Part shown: positions 6,623-15,462 of the stretch, piece by piece
Layout: every line of letters starts with the position of its first letter
Numbering within the stretch: position 1 is the stretch's first letter
Origin: an uncultured Pseudomonadales bacterium
GTDB lineage: Bacteria; Pseudomonadota; Gammaproteobacteria; Pseudomonadales; Azotimanducaceae
DNA: 64,000 nt
Assembly (NCBI GenBank): GCA_951813515.1
Contig: OX638346.1
Location: forward strand, 434,001-498,000
Direction of reading: 5' to 3'
The notes under the pieces: model-generated
The model's input: only the letters and a program-made list of their open reading frames with translations
Databases searched by the model: none
What the model was told of the DNA's origin: nothing
Translations under genes and position numbers: made by a program

Positions 6623-8110
6623 CTAGCCGCCTCGCGGAAAGCGAAGGTCGACCGAACTGTCGGCCGGGGCGGGCCAGCGGGAAGTCACCACCTTCGGCCG
6701 GGTGAAGAAACGCACGCCCTCGGGGCCGTACATGCTCGTGTCCCCGAATAGCGAATCGTTCCATCCGCCAAAGCTGTGATATCCGACCGGCACGGGGATC
6801 GGCACGTTGATGCCGACCATGCCAGCCTCGACGTCGTCCTGGAATGCCCGCGCCGTGCCACCGTCGCGAGTGAAGATCGCGGCGCCGTTGCCCCAGCGGT
6901 TGTCACGTATGAGTTGGACGGCTTCGTCGTACGAGTCGGCGCGAACAACGCTCAGCACGGGGCCGAAGATCTCGTCGGTGTAAACGGACATGTCCGTAGT
7001 GACGTGGTCGATCAGGGTAGGCGCGAGGAAGTAGCCGTTGCTGTCGAACGCCTTCTCCCGGCCATCGACCACCACCGAGGCGCCTGCGGACGCACCCTGC
7101 CGGATATAGTCAGCGACCCGCTCTCTATGCTCTGAGGTGACCAGGGGACCCATCTCGGCTTCCGGGTCCGTGCCGTCTCCCACCACCAGGGCGGACATTC
7201 GGTCGCGGATGGCGTCGAGCAGCGGGTTGGCGATGCCTCCCACTGTTACAAGCACCGAGACAGCCATGCAGCGCTCCCCTGCCGAGCCAAATGCGGCCGA
7301 CACGGCGGCATCGGCGGCGACGTCCAGGTCGGCGTCCGGCAGCACAACCATGTGGTTCTTGGCGCCCGCCAGGGCCTGTACCCGTTTCCCGTTCCTGGTG
7401 CCGGTTTCGTACACGTGCTTCGCGACCGGCGTCGAGCCGACGAACGAAACCGCCTGCACGTCCGGATGTTCGAGCAGGCGGTCGACGGCCACCTTGTCCC
7501 CCTGCAGGACGTTGAGCACGCCGTCTGGGAAACCCGCCTCGTGAAAGAGTTCAGCGAGCAAGAGCGGCGCCGAAGGATCACGCTCCGATGGCTTCAGCAC
7601 GTAGGTGTTGCCCGCGGCGATGGCATTGGGGATGGTCCAAAGCGGCACCATGGCCGGAAAGTTGAACGGCGTGATGCCGGCCACCACGCCGAGGGGCTGG
7701 CGTATCGTGTAGACGTTGACGCCGCTCGACGCGCCCTCGTTGTACGAACCCTTCAACAGTTCGGCGATCCCGCAGGCGAATTCGATGTTTTCCAGCCCGC
7801 GCCCCACTTCCCCGGCCGCGTCGCTCAGGACCTTGCCATGCTCCGCGGTGAGGGCTCGCGCGAGTTCGTCAACATTGGCCTCCACCAGGTTTCGGAAGCG
7901 GAACATGAGCTTGGTTCGGGCGGCGACGCTCTCACGACGCCAGGAGTCAAACGCCGTCCTTGCCGCAGCCACGGCAGCATCGACATCCTCCACCGAAGCC
8001 AACCCGAGGGCCGCCGTCTGTTCGCCGGTGGCCGGATTGAACACCGGGCTGGTCCGACCCGATGTCGCAGCCATGCTGACACCGTTTATGAAGTGATTGA
8101 TCTGTTTCAT
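6623..8110 (-). CDS. mmsA: CoA-acylating methylmalonate-semialdehyde dehydrogenase
   Basis: The 495-residue aldehyde dehydrogenase has the catalytic Cys281 in GSAGERCMA and Asn150 in ITPFNFP. Its motifs are those of MmsA rather than ordinary aldehyde dehydrogenases: a start NHFINGV, PLGVVAGITPFNFPAMVPLW and KNHMVVLPDADLD. The enzyme converts methylmalonate semialdehyde plus CoA and NAD to propionyl-CoA, closing valine and inositol degradation, and also acts on malonate semialdehyde. It lies alone here; mmsB and other valine genes are not in the window. Length and start agree with the family. Confidence 0.92.
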   Translation of the reverse strand: MKQINHFINGVSMAATSGRTSPVFNPATGEQTAALGLASVEDVDAAVAAARTAFDSWRRESVAARTKLMFRFRNLVEANVDELARALTAEHGKVLSDAAGEVGRGLENIEFACGIAELLKGSYNEGASSGVNVYTIRQPLGVVAGITPFNFPAMVPLWTIPNAIAAGNTYVLKPSERDPSAPLLLAELFHEAGFPDGVLNVLQGDKVAVDRLLEHPDVQAVSFVGSTPVAKHVYETGTRNGKRVQALAGAKNHMVVLPDADLDVAADAAVSAAFGSAGERCMAVSVLVTVGGIANPLLDAIRDRMSALVVGDGTDPEAEMGPLVTSEHRERVADYIRQGASAGASVVVDGREKAFDSNGYFLAPTLIDHVTTDMSVYTDEIFGPVLSVVRADSYDEAVQLIRDNRWGNGAAIFTRDGGTARAFQDDVEAGMVGINVPIPVPVGYHSFGGWNDSLFGDTSMYGPEGVRFFTRPKVVTSRWPAPADSSVDLRFPRGG

Positions 8111-8249
8111 GGTTTACGAGTCCTGCAAGTGGAGGGGTTGCGAGGCGGACGACCGTGGTGTGCGTCGTCGTTTTGCATACGGGCGACGATGCGCTCGAAA
8201 CGTCTCCGGTGATCCCACGCATCGAACCAGTCGACCGTGCGCTTGTCGA

Positions 8250-8510
8250 TCATCGATCGGCGGGCGCCATGGACTCGAGCCTCAGAAGTTCGGCGCGGAA
8301 TCGGACGTGCTCCTCGACTGCCAGAGCATCGCCGTGCCGTGGGTTGCCCGCCATGCGCCGCAACCGCTCGTTGATGGCGCAGACCTGTTCGAGTATTCGC
8401 GGCGGCGGCGGTGATAGTGGCGGGAGACTTGGCTTCCAGGCCCCAAGCTGGCGCATCGGCTCCCGGTCCCTGTCAGTGACGACCGCCCGCATGTTTCTGG
8501 TTCGCGCCAT
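8250..8510 (-). CDS. Possible small protein, unrecognised
   Basis: An 86-residue frame with start at 8510 lies divergently 15 bases from the HigB-like gene. It is charged, contains a proline run (PPLSPPPPR) and a plausible helix (EQVCAINERLRRMAG). No family is recognised. High-GC sequence often leaves such frames open by chance, so it is weakly supported. Confidence 0.25.
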   Translation of the reverse strand: MARTRNMRAVVTDRDREPMRQLGAWKPSLPPLSPPPPRILEQVCAINERLRRMAGNPRHGDALAVEEHVRFRAELLRLESMAPADR

Positions 8511-8524
8511 GTTCGGATTATACG

Positions 8525-9013
8525 ATGTTGCTCTGCACAGGGCGGGTCCGCGCAGGCATTCCGCTGCTGTTCGACGGAGTCGCGACGCAACGTTCGATTT
8601 GGATTGTCTTGCGTCGATATGGCGATACCCCTATAGTCCGGCACGTCGACAACGACACGCTGAAACCGGTTCGATGGGTGGGATCCAGCAACGCCGACCT
8701 GAAGCGTTTCCCGGATTCGGTGCGACGGCGCATCGGCTTCGCCGTGTACCAGGCCCAGGCCGGTTTCCAACACCGCGACGCCAAGCCTCTCAAAGGCTTC
8801 GGCTCCGGCGTTCTGGAGGTCGTCACCCGCCACGATGGCGATGCCTTCAGGGCGGTCTACACGGTGCGCTTCGAAGCGGCGGTCTACGTCCTGCACGCCT
8901 TTCAGAAGAAGTCCCGACGGGGCATCCGCACGCCGAAGCGCGAACTCGATCTGATCGCCCGCCGGCTGAACACCGCCGAACGACACTACAGGGAGACGCT
9001 TAGTGGACAATGA
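8525..9013 (+). CDS. HigB/Gp49-like toxin of RelE superfamily
   Basis: The C-terminal hundred residues match phage-derived Gp49/HigB toxins: SSNADLKRFPDSVRRRIGFA, KPLKGFGSGVLEVV and YTVRFEAAVYVLHAFQKKS. Homologues usually begin close to KPVRWVGSS, so the true start may be near 8660 with a non-ATG codon. The 45 residues before that in the frame from ATG 8525 look non-conserved. It overlaps the XRE-type gene downstream by 11 bases, the HigBA order of toxin first. Such toxins cleave mRNA on the ribosome. Confidence 0.75.
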   Translation: MLLCTGRVRAGIPLLFDGVATQRSIWIVLRRYGDTPIVRHVDNDTLKPVRWVGSSNADLKRFPDSVRRRIGFAVYQAQAGFQHRDAKPLKGFGSGVLEVVTRHDGDAFRAVYTVRFEAAVYVLHAFQKKSRRGIRTPKRELDLIARRLNTAERHYRETLSGQ

Positions 9014-9356
9014 AGCCAAAGATACCGAAGAGACCGCCGTCGAACACGGCAGCGGCAACGTCTTCGCCGACCTCGGCGTGCCGGACGCCGACGCGCATCT
9101 TCTGAAGGCCGGACTCGTCAACCGAATCGATGCGATCATCCGCCGGCGCGGCCTCACCCAGACAAAGGCCGCCCGGTTGCTCGGACTTTCCCAGCCCGAT
9201 GTCTCGCGGCTGCTGCGGGGAGATTTTCGGGAATACTCGCTGGAGCGCCTGCTGCGCCTCCTGACGACGCTCGGCCGCGACGTCGACATCGTCATCCGGC
9301 GGCCCCGTTCGGCTGACGGCGGCAGGCTGCGGATAGCCGCTGCCGAAACCGGCTAA
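9003..9356 (+). CDS. XRE-family HTH antitoxin (HigA-like)
   Basis: The 117-residue product starts with GTG inside the toxin gene. It carries a helix-turn-helix, LTQTKAARLLGLSQPDVSRLL, at about residues 51-71, preceded by the NVFADLGVPDADAHLLKA segment typical of HigA-like antitoxins of Gp49 toxins. It should neutralise the upstream protein and repress the operon. No palindromic operator was clear by eye upstream of the pair. Confidence 0.85.
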   Translation: MDNEAKDTEETAVEHGSGNVFADLGVPDADAHLLKAGLVNRIDAIIRRRGLTQTKAARLLGLSQPDVSRLLRGDFREYSLERLLRLLTTLGRDVDIVIRRPRSADGGRLRIAAAETG

Positions 9357-9639
9357 GAGACCGCACCGGCCACGACAAGGCGAACCAGCCGCCGGGCATA
9401 GCGGCGTCGCTGAGACCGTGCATACGCCTGCAGAAAACACGCAGCTTGTCCTGTTTCAAACCATGCAGGACGCGCAGGCGCCGATGTTTGCAGTTTGCCG
9501 GACCTCCTGACACCATTCCCGAGAGGCGAAGGGAGCGGCGACATGGCTTCGACATCGTCTGCAAACTGCCGCGCGACTGGTCTCCAGCCAGTCCGTAGCG
9601 GGTGCCGATGCCCGACCAGCCGAGAGCCGGGATAGCCGG
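9357..9639. other. Intergenic stretch with no gene seen
   Basis: This 283-base gap separates the HigBA-like pair from the NAD-salvage genes. It has no convincing frame. A 9-base inverted pair GCAGTTTGC/GCAAACTGC lies about 80 bases apart in it, too weak to call an operator. The promoter of the NAD-salvage genes should lie here. Confidence 0.4.
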
Positions 9640-10710
9640 ATGACCGCAACGCGCCGGCCCCGCCTGGATCCACAGACCTTCCACTTCCCTGCTGACCAGA
9701 TCCGCGGCGGCCACTATTCCGACAAGTATTTCGTGCGCACCCGGGACGTTCTGCGCCGGGATGGACATTCACCCCAGGTATTGATGCAGGTCTTCTGCAA
9801 GACCGCGGGCTGGATCGGCGGGGTCGATGAAGCCATCGCCATCCTCAAGCGATGCAGCGACGACTGGCCTGCGCTGACGGTGCGCGCCTTGTACGACGGC
9901 GACCCCGTAGCGCCCTTCGAGACGGTGATGACCATCGAGGGCCCATTCGATTTGTTCGCGCACTTGGAAACGCTCTACCTCGGCGTTCTGGCTCGTCGCA
10001 GCCGCATCCTGACCAACACGCGCCGGGTGGTGGACGCGGCACGCCCGAAGGAGGTGCTGTTCTTCCCCGCCCGACACGACCACTGGTCGCTGCAGCAGGG
10101 CGATGGCTACGCCGCGCATTTGGCTGGCGCGACGGCGGTGTCGACGGACGCCCAGGCCGCCTGGTGGGGCGGTGTTGGCCTCGGCACGGTACCCCATGCC
10201 GCCATCGCAGCCTACGGCGGCAACACCGTGCTGGCCGCGCGCAAGTTCGCCGACCACATTCCCGAAGCAGTGCCTCTCGTGGTGCTGGTCGACTTCGACA
10301 ACGACAGCGTGGGCACGGCGGTGGATGTCGCCCGCGCCCTCGGCAGTCGTCTCTACGGGGTGCGTCTCGATACATCCGGCACGCTGGTGGACAAGAGCAT
10401 CGTGCCAAAGATGGGGCAGTTCGATCCGCGCGGCGTGAACCCGCAACTCGTAACGAATGTTCGCGAAGCGCTCGACGAAGCCGGGTTTGAGGATGTGCGC
10501 ATCATCGTCTCCGGCGGCTTCGGCGTCGCCAAGATTCGCGCCTTCGAGTCCCAAGGGCTCCCCGTTTCCGCCTATGGCGTCGGTTCTTCCCTGGTAGCCA
10601 ATGACGGCAGCTTCGATTTCACCGCCGACATCGTGCTCAACGAGGGGCGCCCGTCCGCCAAGGTTGGCCGCGCATACAGGCCCAACGCGCGTCTGGAGGT
10701 CGTGGAATGA
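9640..10710 (+). CDS. Nicotinate phosphoribosyltransferase-family enzyme
   Basis: The 356-residue protein shows the nicotinate/quinolinate phosphoribosyltransferase fold: DQIRGGHYSDKYFVRTRDVL at the N-terminus, GVLARRSRILTNTRRV, VDFDNDSVGTAVDVAR, YGVRLDTSG and VSGGFGVAKIRAFE with the glycine-rich phosphate loop. It would make nicotinate mononucleotide from nicotinate and PRPP in the Preiss-Handler route. The nicotinamidase gene overlaps its stop by four bases, so the two steps are translated together. It is shorter than E. coli PncB and is closest in style to the type found in Actinobacteria and Alphaproteobacteria. Confidence 0.82.
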   Translation: MTATRRPRLDPQTFHFPADQIRGGHYSDKYFVRTRDVLRRDGHSPQVLMQVFCKTAGWIGGVDEAIAILKRCSDDWPALTVRALYDGDPVAPFETVMTIEGPFDLFAHLETLYLGVLARRSRILTNTRRVVDAARPKEVLFFPARHDHWSLQQGDGYAAHLAGATAVSTDAQAAWWGGVGLGTVPHAAIAAYGGNTVLAARKFADHIPEAVPLVVLVDFDNDSVGTAVDVARALGSRLYGVRLDTSGTLVDKSIVPKMGQFDPRGVNPQLVTNVREALDEAGFEDVRIIVSGGFGVAKIRAFESQGLPVSAYGVGSSLVANDGSFDFTADIVLNEGRPSAKVGRAYRPNARLEVVE

Positions 10711-11342
10711 CACGGGTGTTCTGGGACGTGGACACGCAGGTCGATTTCATGTGGCCGGACGGAAAGCTGTATGTGCCCGGCGCCGAGACCATCGCCGACA
10801 ACCTCGGCCGTCTCACCGACTTCGCCCACGCCAACGGCATTCGCATCGTCGCCAGTTCGGACAACCACGATCCGAACGATGCCGAACTCTCCGACACGCC
10901 GGATTTCCAGGACACGTTTCCGCCGCACTGCCTGCGCGGCACGCCCGGGCAAGCGCGGATTCCGCAGACAACCTTGAACAATCCACTGTTGATCGAGCCG
11001 GAAGCTGCGGCGAGCGCCTTGCCGACCTTGTTGGAGAACCACGCTGGCGACATCCTGTTTCACAAGCACTGGTTCGATGTCTTCACCAACCCCCACGTCA
11101 GCCCGGTGGTCGAGGCTTTGAGCATTACGGACGTCGTCCTTTACGGCGTGGCGCTCGACGTCTGCGTTGCCTGCGCCGTCGAAGGACTGCTGGCGCGACA
11201 TTCCGCGCTCGCATTGACGGTTGTCGAGGACGCCGTGCGCGGCATCGACGAAGACGGACGCGACGCGATCCTTGGCGGATGGCAGGCAAGGGGGGTCACG
11301 ATCACTTCCACGCAAGCGGTACTCTGCCCAGACAAGACTTGA
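10707..11342 (+). CDS. pncA: Nicotinamidase/isochorismatase-family hydrolase
   Basis: The 211-residue cysteine hydrolase has the triad Asp9 (DVDTQVDFM), Lys120 (FHKHWFDVF) and Cys153 (LYGVALDVCVACAVEG), plus the metal-site segment SDNHDP. It would hydrolyse nicotinamide to nicotinate, the substrate of the upstream enzyme. The ATGA overlap with that gene supports the assignment to NAD salvage rather than isochorismate or another amide. Confidence 0.87.
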   Translation: MTRVFWDVDTQVDFMWPDGKLYVPGAETIADNLGRLTDFAHANGIRIVASSDNHDPNDAELSDTPDFQDTFPPHCLRGTPGQARIPQTTLNNPLLIEPEAAASALPTLLENHAGDILFHKHWFDVFTNPHVSPVVEALSITDVVLYGVALDVCVACAVEGLLARHSALALTVVEDAVRGIDEDGRDAILGGWQARGVTITSTQAVLCPDKT

Positions 11343-11352
11343 GGACTTGACC

Positions 11353-12141
11353 ATGGACAACGACAAGCGGAGAACGGCGCTGGTCACCGGTGCTTCGGCG
11401 GGACTGGGCGAGGAGTTCGCGCGACAACTCGCGGCGCGCGGCTACGACCTCGCGCTGGTCGCTCGGCGACGGAGCCGACTGGAAGCGTTGGCCGAAGAAC
11501 TGCGCGGCAGCCACGACGGCATTCGCATCGAGGTGATCGAGGCGGACCTGTCGTCGGCCTATGCGCCGGACGCGATAGCCGCCCGCGCCGCAGAGCTGGG
11601 TCTCGAGATCGACTACCTGGTCAACAACGCCGGTTCGGCGGGTCCCGACCTGCTCGATGACCGGGACTGGCAGCAGCAGGCCGCGTTTCTGCAACTCATG
11701 ATGATGTCCGTGGCGCACCTGTGCCACCTGTTCGCCCCCGGCATGTGCGAACGGGGCTTCGGCCGCATTCTCAACGTCTCATCGGTGGCCGGACGCATCG
11801 CCCGCGCGGGCGACATGAACTACGGCCCGAGCAAGGCCTACGTGATCGCCCTGTCGGAAGCCCTGGACCTGACGCTTAAGCCGCAGGGGGTGAGGGTCTC
11901 CGCGCTGTGTCCCGGCTATACGCATACCGACTTCCACGCCGTCGCCGACATGCTCGATACGAAAGCGGCTACACCGGACTTCCTGTGGTACGAGGCTGAC
12001 AAGGTGGTGCGAGAAGGCCTCGCGGCAGTCGAACGCGGCAAGAGCGTCTATTGTTCCGGGCGGCTCTACCGGTGGGTCGACCCCATTTTGCAGTCAGTCT
12101 GGACCCGGCCTCTGGCGCGCCGGGCGATGGGCAGCCGATAG
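11353..12141 (+). CDS. SDR-family oxidoreductase (DltE/YqjQ-like)
   Basis: The 262-residue short-chain dehydrogenase has TGASAGLG (12-19), Arg-rich ARRRSRL after strand 2 (favouring NADP), NNAGS, Ser144 and Tyr157-x3-Lys161 (YGPSK). The C-terminal part CPGYTHTDFHAVA and the ending VDPILQSVWTRPLARR resemble membrane-associated DltE-like reductases. It follows the nicotinamidase by 10 bases and may be cotranscribed. The substrate is unknown. An earlier in-frame ATG lies inside pncA; the start at 11353 is preferred for length. Confidence 0.85.
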   Translation: MDNDKRRTALVTGASAGLGEEFARQLAARGYDLALVARRRSRLEALAEELRGSHDGIRIEVIEADLSSAYAPDAIAARAAELGLEIDYLVNNAGSAGPDLLDDRDWQQQAAFLQLMMMSVAHLCHLFAPGMCERGFGRILNVSSVAGRIARAGDMNYGPSKAYVIALSEALDLTLKPQGVRVSALCPGYTHTDFHAVADMLDTKAATPDFLWYEADKVVREGLAAVERGKSVYCSGRLYRWVDPILQSVWTRPLARRAMGSR

Positions 12142-12250
12142 GGGCGACCGGCTGACGCCATGTCTCGCCGTTAGTCCGTCCAGAACGAAGGGTCAGACCG
12201 CGCAGACTTCACATCGACGGCACCCACCATGGCTCTGATCTCGGCCGTGA

Positions 12251-12520
12251 TCATGCGGTCTTTCGCTGTATCCGATCGGTGAATGCGCGCACGGCCTCCA
12301 GTGCTTCCGCCGCAGGCAACTTTCCGTGCACGGTGTGTCGATCCACGCCCTGGCGATAGGGCTCGGACAGAGCGGCAAACCCAATGATCGCGCGGGGAAG
12401 AAACTCCATCGCCAGCAGGCCGTTGCCCGGCCGATCATCGGAGGTGCCGGGAATGGTCCACTCCAAGCGCAGAAAGACCGCACAAAAAGGGATCAAAGGG
12501 AGCGTCAGTTGCGAGTCCAC
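12251..12520 (-). CDS. Unrecognised small ORF downstream of the PEP-synthase-like genes
   Basis: A GTG-started frame of 89 residues follows the larger gene by 10 bases. It contains LIPFCAVFLRLEWTIPG and EFLPRAIIGFAALSEPYRQG with an even mix of residues, and could be a small soluble protein or the tail of a decayed one. No family is recognised and no good ribosome binding site is seen. The rest of 12142-12530 shows no gene. Confidence 0.3.
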   Translation of the reverse strand: MDSQLTLPLIPFCAVFLRLEWTIPGTSDDRPGNGLLAMEFLPRAIIGFAALSEPYRQGVDRHTVHGKLPAAEALEAVRAFTDRIQRKTA

Positions 12521-12530
12521 TCCGGGTGAG

Positions 12531-15329
12531 TCAAGCGACCTTCTCTCCTTCGTCGGCATGCAGGACCACCGTGCCCGCATCGCCATCCACACTGATGATC
12601 TGGCCGCTCTCTATCCGTTGCGTGATATTGCCGGTACCGACCACCGCCGGAATCCCGTATTCGCGTGCCACGATCGAACCGTGTCCCAGGATGCCACCGA
12701 TATCGGTGACGAGTCCGACCGCATGGGCGAATAGCGGGGTCCATGCAGGGTTGGTCATGGGGCAGACGAGGATGGAACCCGGTTGCATCCGGTCGAACTC
12801 CGCCGGCGACTTGATCAGGCTCGCGGGACCCGTGACCGTCCCGGGGCTCACCGGCACACCGAGCATGGTGTCGCTGTTCGGATCGTTGCGTGCCTGCGTC
12901 TCCTTGAACGCGATGGCCGGAATCTCGCTCGCCTCGGCCGGGATGGTCCCCGGCGGATGCAGGCGTTTGCGCGCTTCCCGCAGCTCGCGGCGCTCTGCCG
13001 CAAGCTTCCCGTATTCGGGCAGCGCCCGGTTCGCTCTCAGCGCCGCAATGGCTTCCTTCAGTTCGGCGGTCACGCAGTAGTAGACATCCTCCGCAAGGCG
13101 CAGGGTGCCGACATCCACGAGTCGCCGACCCAGCTCTGCCGCGAGGCTACGCAACACGGGCCACGCACTGCCCAGGTAGAACATCGATTCCTCCCTGACC
13201 CAGTAGAACCGGTGCGTGAACCAGTTTCGAAAGCGGAACTGCCAATACTGCAGACCGTCCAGCAATTGCTCCATGTCCTCGAGCGCCTGCTCGCGCTTGC
13301 GCGTTGCCTCGATGTCGTGTTTCTCCGGACTGTAGTCCCTGTCCGCCACCATGGTCTTCAGGGTCGCGAAAAACGGCGTGGGGTCCTCCCGCTGCGGCGG
13401 CTCGACGAAATCGAGGGTGTACCCCTGGTGTCCGTAGACGTCGAGGTATTCGTCTATCGCCTCGCGAACCGGACCGCTGTCGGGATGCTGCCGCAGCGCG
13501 TCCATCAGACGAGCGGCCGGGGTGGTGACCACCAGCTCCCAAAGCGATTCGTCCGCCTGGATCCGCTTCGAGATCTTGTACATGGCCGCGTTCGCGAGCA
13601 TGGATCGAGACTTGTACCCGCTCAGGAACTGGCCGCTGGTAAATTGGCGATCTGGCAGGTTTCCCTGCAGGAAGATCTGCAGTTGATGGTCCGTCGACTT
13701 CGCGACTCCGAAAGTGTGGCCGGTATCGTCGGTCCAGTAGTCGCCTTCCGCTATGGCGAGCGCGCGGATACCCGCAAGCAGTGTTTCGGGTTCGGCCGCG
13801 GCGGGATCGACCTTGCGCCACTCTTCGATGGCGGCGAGCAGCCTCGGCAAGGTGATGTCGCGCCACTTCCCGAGGATGCGTTCGTTCACCTGGGTCTTGT
13901 TGAATACACTTCTCCTGTTGCTTTCGGGCAACGTCAATGCGTGGGTCAGGTCTTCGATACCGGCCGACGCTGACCAGTCTTCAAACGCCGCGCGATCCCG
14001 TGGCGGCAGGGAGTCGAGGAAAAGCTCCAGGTCGTGTTGCTCCATGGCGGCATCGATTTCCTGGGACTGCCGCCGCTGTTCCTCCGCCTTGCGTTCCGCA
14101 GCTTCCAACTCCTCCTCGGTCAGCCGTTCCGTGCGTTGCATGGCCTGGAGCTGCGGCCAGTCCGCACGTTGATAGGCAAAGCCGTGCAGCGTCGCGTATA
14201 CGGGACCACCGCCCACCATGAGGCTTTTGCCTCCGCGCGCGTGTTCCAATCCTTCCGTCAGGTACAACTCGTCGAAAAGCGGACAGACGGGATCGGGCAT
14301 GTTCTCGACGATCTGGCGCCGGCAGAGGATTTTCGCGGGCGGGTTGGGCGCCCAGACGACATCTATGGGCTGCGGCGGCAGGTTCGTGATGGGCCGGGAT
14401 TGCAACAGCCAGAGCTTGCCTTTCGCGATGGCCCATTCAACGTCTTGCGGGAGGCCATCGTAGAGCGCTTCGATCTTGATGGCCGTGGCGCCGAGGGATT
14501 CAAGCATGGTCTCGGACAGTGACGACCGGACGCGCTCTCCCGACGAAACAGCTTCCGTGCGGGTGCCCTGCGCGCCGTCGGCCACGATCTTCTGTTCTTT
14601 CGGACCGATCGTCGTCTCCTTCGCGGACAGGGATTCCCGGTCCACGACATAGGTGTCCGGCGTGACATGGCCGCCGACCACCGCCTCGCCGAGACCGAAA
14701 CTGGCGTTGACGATCATCTCCGACCGCTCGCCGGTGGCCGGGTTCGCGGTGAAGAGAATGCCCGAAACTTCGGAGGGCACCATGACCTGCGCCACCACCG
14801 CCATCGCCACCGACGCCTGGTCGATGCCGTTCTGATGCCGGTACGCGATAGCTCGCTCGGTCCAAAGCGAAGCCCAGCAGTCCTTGACCGCCGTCACGAG
14901 GGCTTCAGCGCCCCGCACGTTCAGGTACGTCTCCTGCTGGCCGGCAAAGGACAGGTCGGGCAGATCCTCGGCATTGGCGGATGAGCGCACGGCCACCGCT
15001 GGATTGTCGCCATCGAGCGACGCGTAGGCCTCGGCAATCTCCGCGGCAATCTCGTCCGGAACTTCCGCGACCGCAAAGAGCGCCTGGATGCTCGATGCCG
15101 CAGACGCGAAGGACGCCCTGCCCTGCATCACCTCGGGCCTTGCGAGATCGAAGATCTTCCTGCGCAGGTCGTTTTCGGCTACGAACTTCCGGTAGGCGCG
15201 GGCCGTGGCGATGAAACCGTCGGGCACGGCGAACCCGGCCTTCGCCATGCGCGAGAGAGACCGGCCCTTGCCGCCGACCACTTCCAGCGAGTCGTCCTGG
15301 GCGCAAAGCGGCGACGTGTACTTGGACAT
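12531..15329 (-). CDS. PEP-synthase/rifampin-phosphotransferase-like dikinase, copy 1
   Basis: This 932-residue protein has an N-terminal ATP-grasp module (about 1-325: VVGGKGRSLSRMAKAGFAVP, AVRSSANAEDLPDLSFAGQ, LWLLQSRPI), a long middle region with a charged helix near 390-430, and a C-terminal phosphohistidine domain with His883 in GGILGHGSIVAREYGIP. There is no PEP-binding TIM barrel, so the layout is that of rifampin phosphotransferase-like proteins, not true PEP synthase. Those transfer the ATP beta-phosphate via His to a bound molecule. The acceptor here is unknown. It lies 133 bases downstream of a paralogue on the same strand. Confidence 0.8.
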   Translation of the reverse strand: MSKYTSPLCAQDDSLEVVGGKGRSLSRMAKAGFAVPDGFIATARAYRKFVAENDLRRKIFDLARPEVMQGRASFASAASSIQALFAVAEVPDEIAAEIAEAYASLDGDNPAVAVRSSANAEDLPDLSFAGQQETYLNVRGAEALVTAVKDCWASLWTERAIAYRHQNGIDQASVAMAVVAQVMVPSEVSGILFTANPATGERSEMIVNASFGLGEAVVGGHVTPDTYVVDRESLSAKETTIGPKEQKIVADGAQGTRTEAVSSGERVRSSLSETMLESLGATAIKIEALYDGLPQDVEWAIAKGKLWLLQSRPITNLPPQPIDVVWAPNPPAKILCRRQIVENMPDPVCPLFDELYLTEGLEHARGGKSLMVGGGPVYATLHGFAYQRADWPQLQAMQRTERLTEEELEAAERKAEEQRRQSQEIDAAMEQHDLELFLDSLPPRDRAAFEDWSASAGIEDLTHALTLPESNRRSVFNKTQVNERILGKWRDITLPRLLAAIEEWRKVDPAAAEPETLLAGIRALAIAEGDYWTDDTGHTFGVAKSTDHQLQIFLQGNLPDRQFTSGQFLSGYKSRSMLANAAMYKISKRIQADESLWELVVTTPAARLMDALRQHPDSGPVREAIDEYLDVYGHQGYTLDFVEPPQREDPTPFFATLKTMVADRDYSPEKHDIEATRKREQALEDMEQLLDGLQYWQFRFRNWFTHRFYWVREESMFYLGSAWPVLRSLAAELGRRLVDVGTLRLAEDVYYCVTAELKEAIAALRANRALPEYGKLAAERRELREARKRLHPPGTIPAEASEIPAIAFKETQARNDPNSDTMLGVPVSPGTVTGPASLIKSPAEFDRMQPGSILVCPMTNPAWTPLFAHAVGLVTDIGGILGHGSIVAREYGIPAVVGTGNITQRIESGQIISVDGDAGTVVLHADEGEKVA

Positions 15330-15462
15330 ATTCGATTGGAAATCCAGCTACTGACGTGCGCTCAGCATAGGAACACGCTTTGGGTCGTTCAACGAAGCGA
15401 CCGCTACAAGCCCAGATTGAATCACCCAAAAAACGGGTGGCGCGTCTGCGCGTCAGTTGGGG

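Noticed and set aside
9480..9585. Inverted pair GCAGTTTGC/GCAAACTGC before the NAD-salvage genes
   Set aside because: Nine-base arms about 80 bases apart are too weak to call an operator or riboswitch.
15400..15460. CACCC-AAAAAAC-GGGTG hairpin between the two dikinase genes
   Set aside because: The T-run lies in the loop on the transcribed strand, not after the stem, so it is not a convincing intrinsic terminator.
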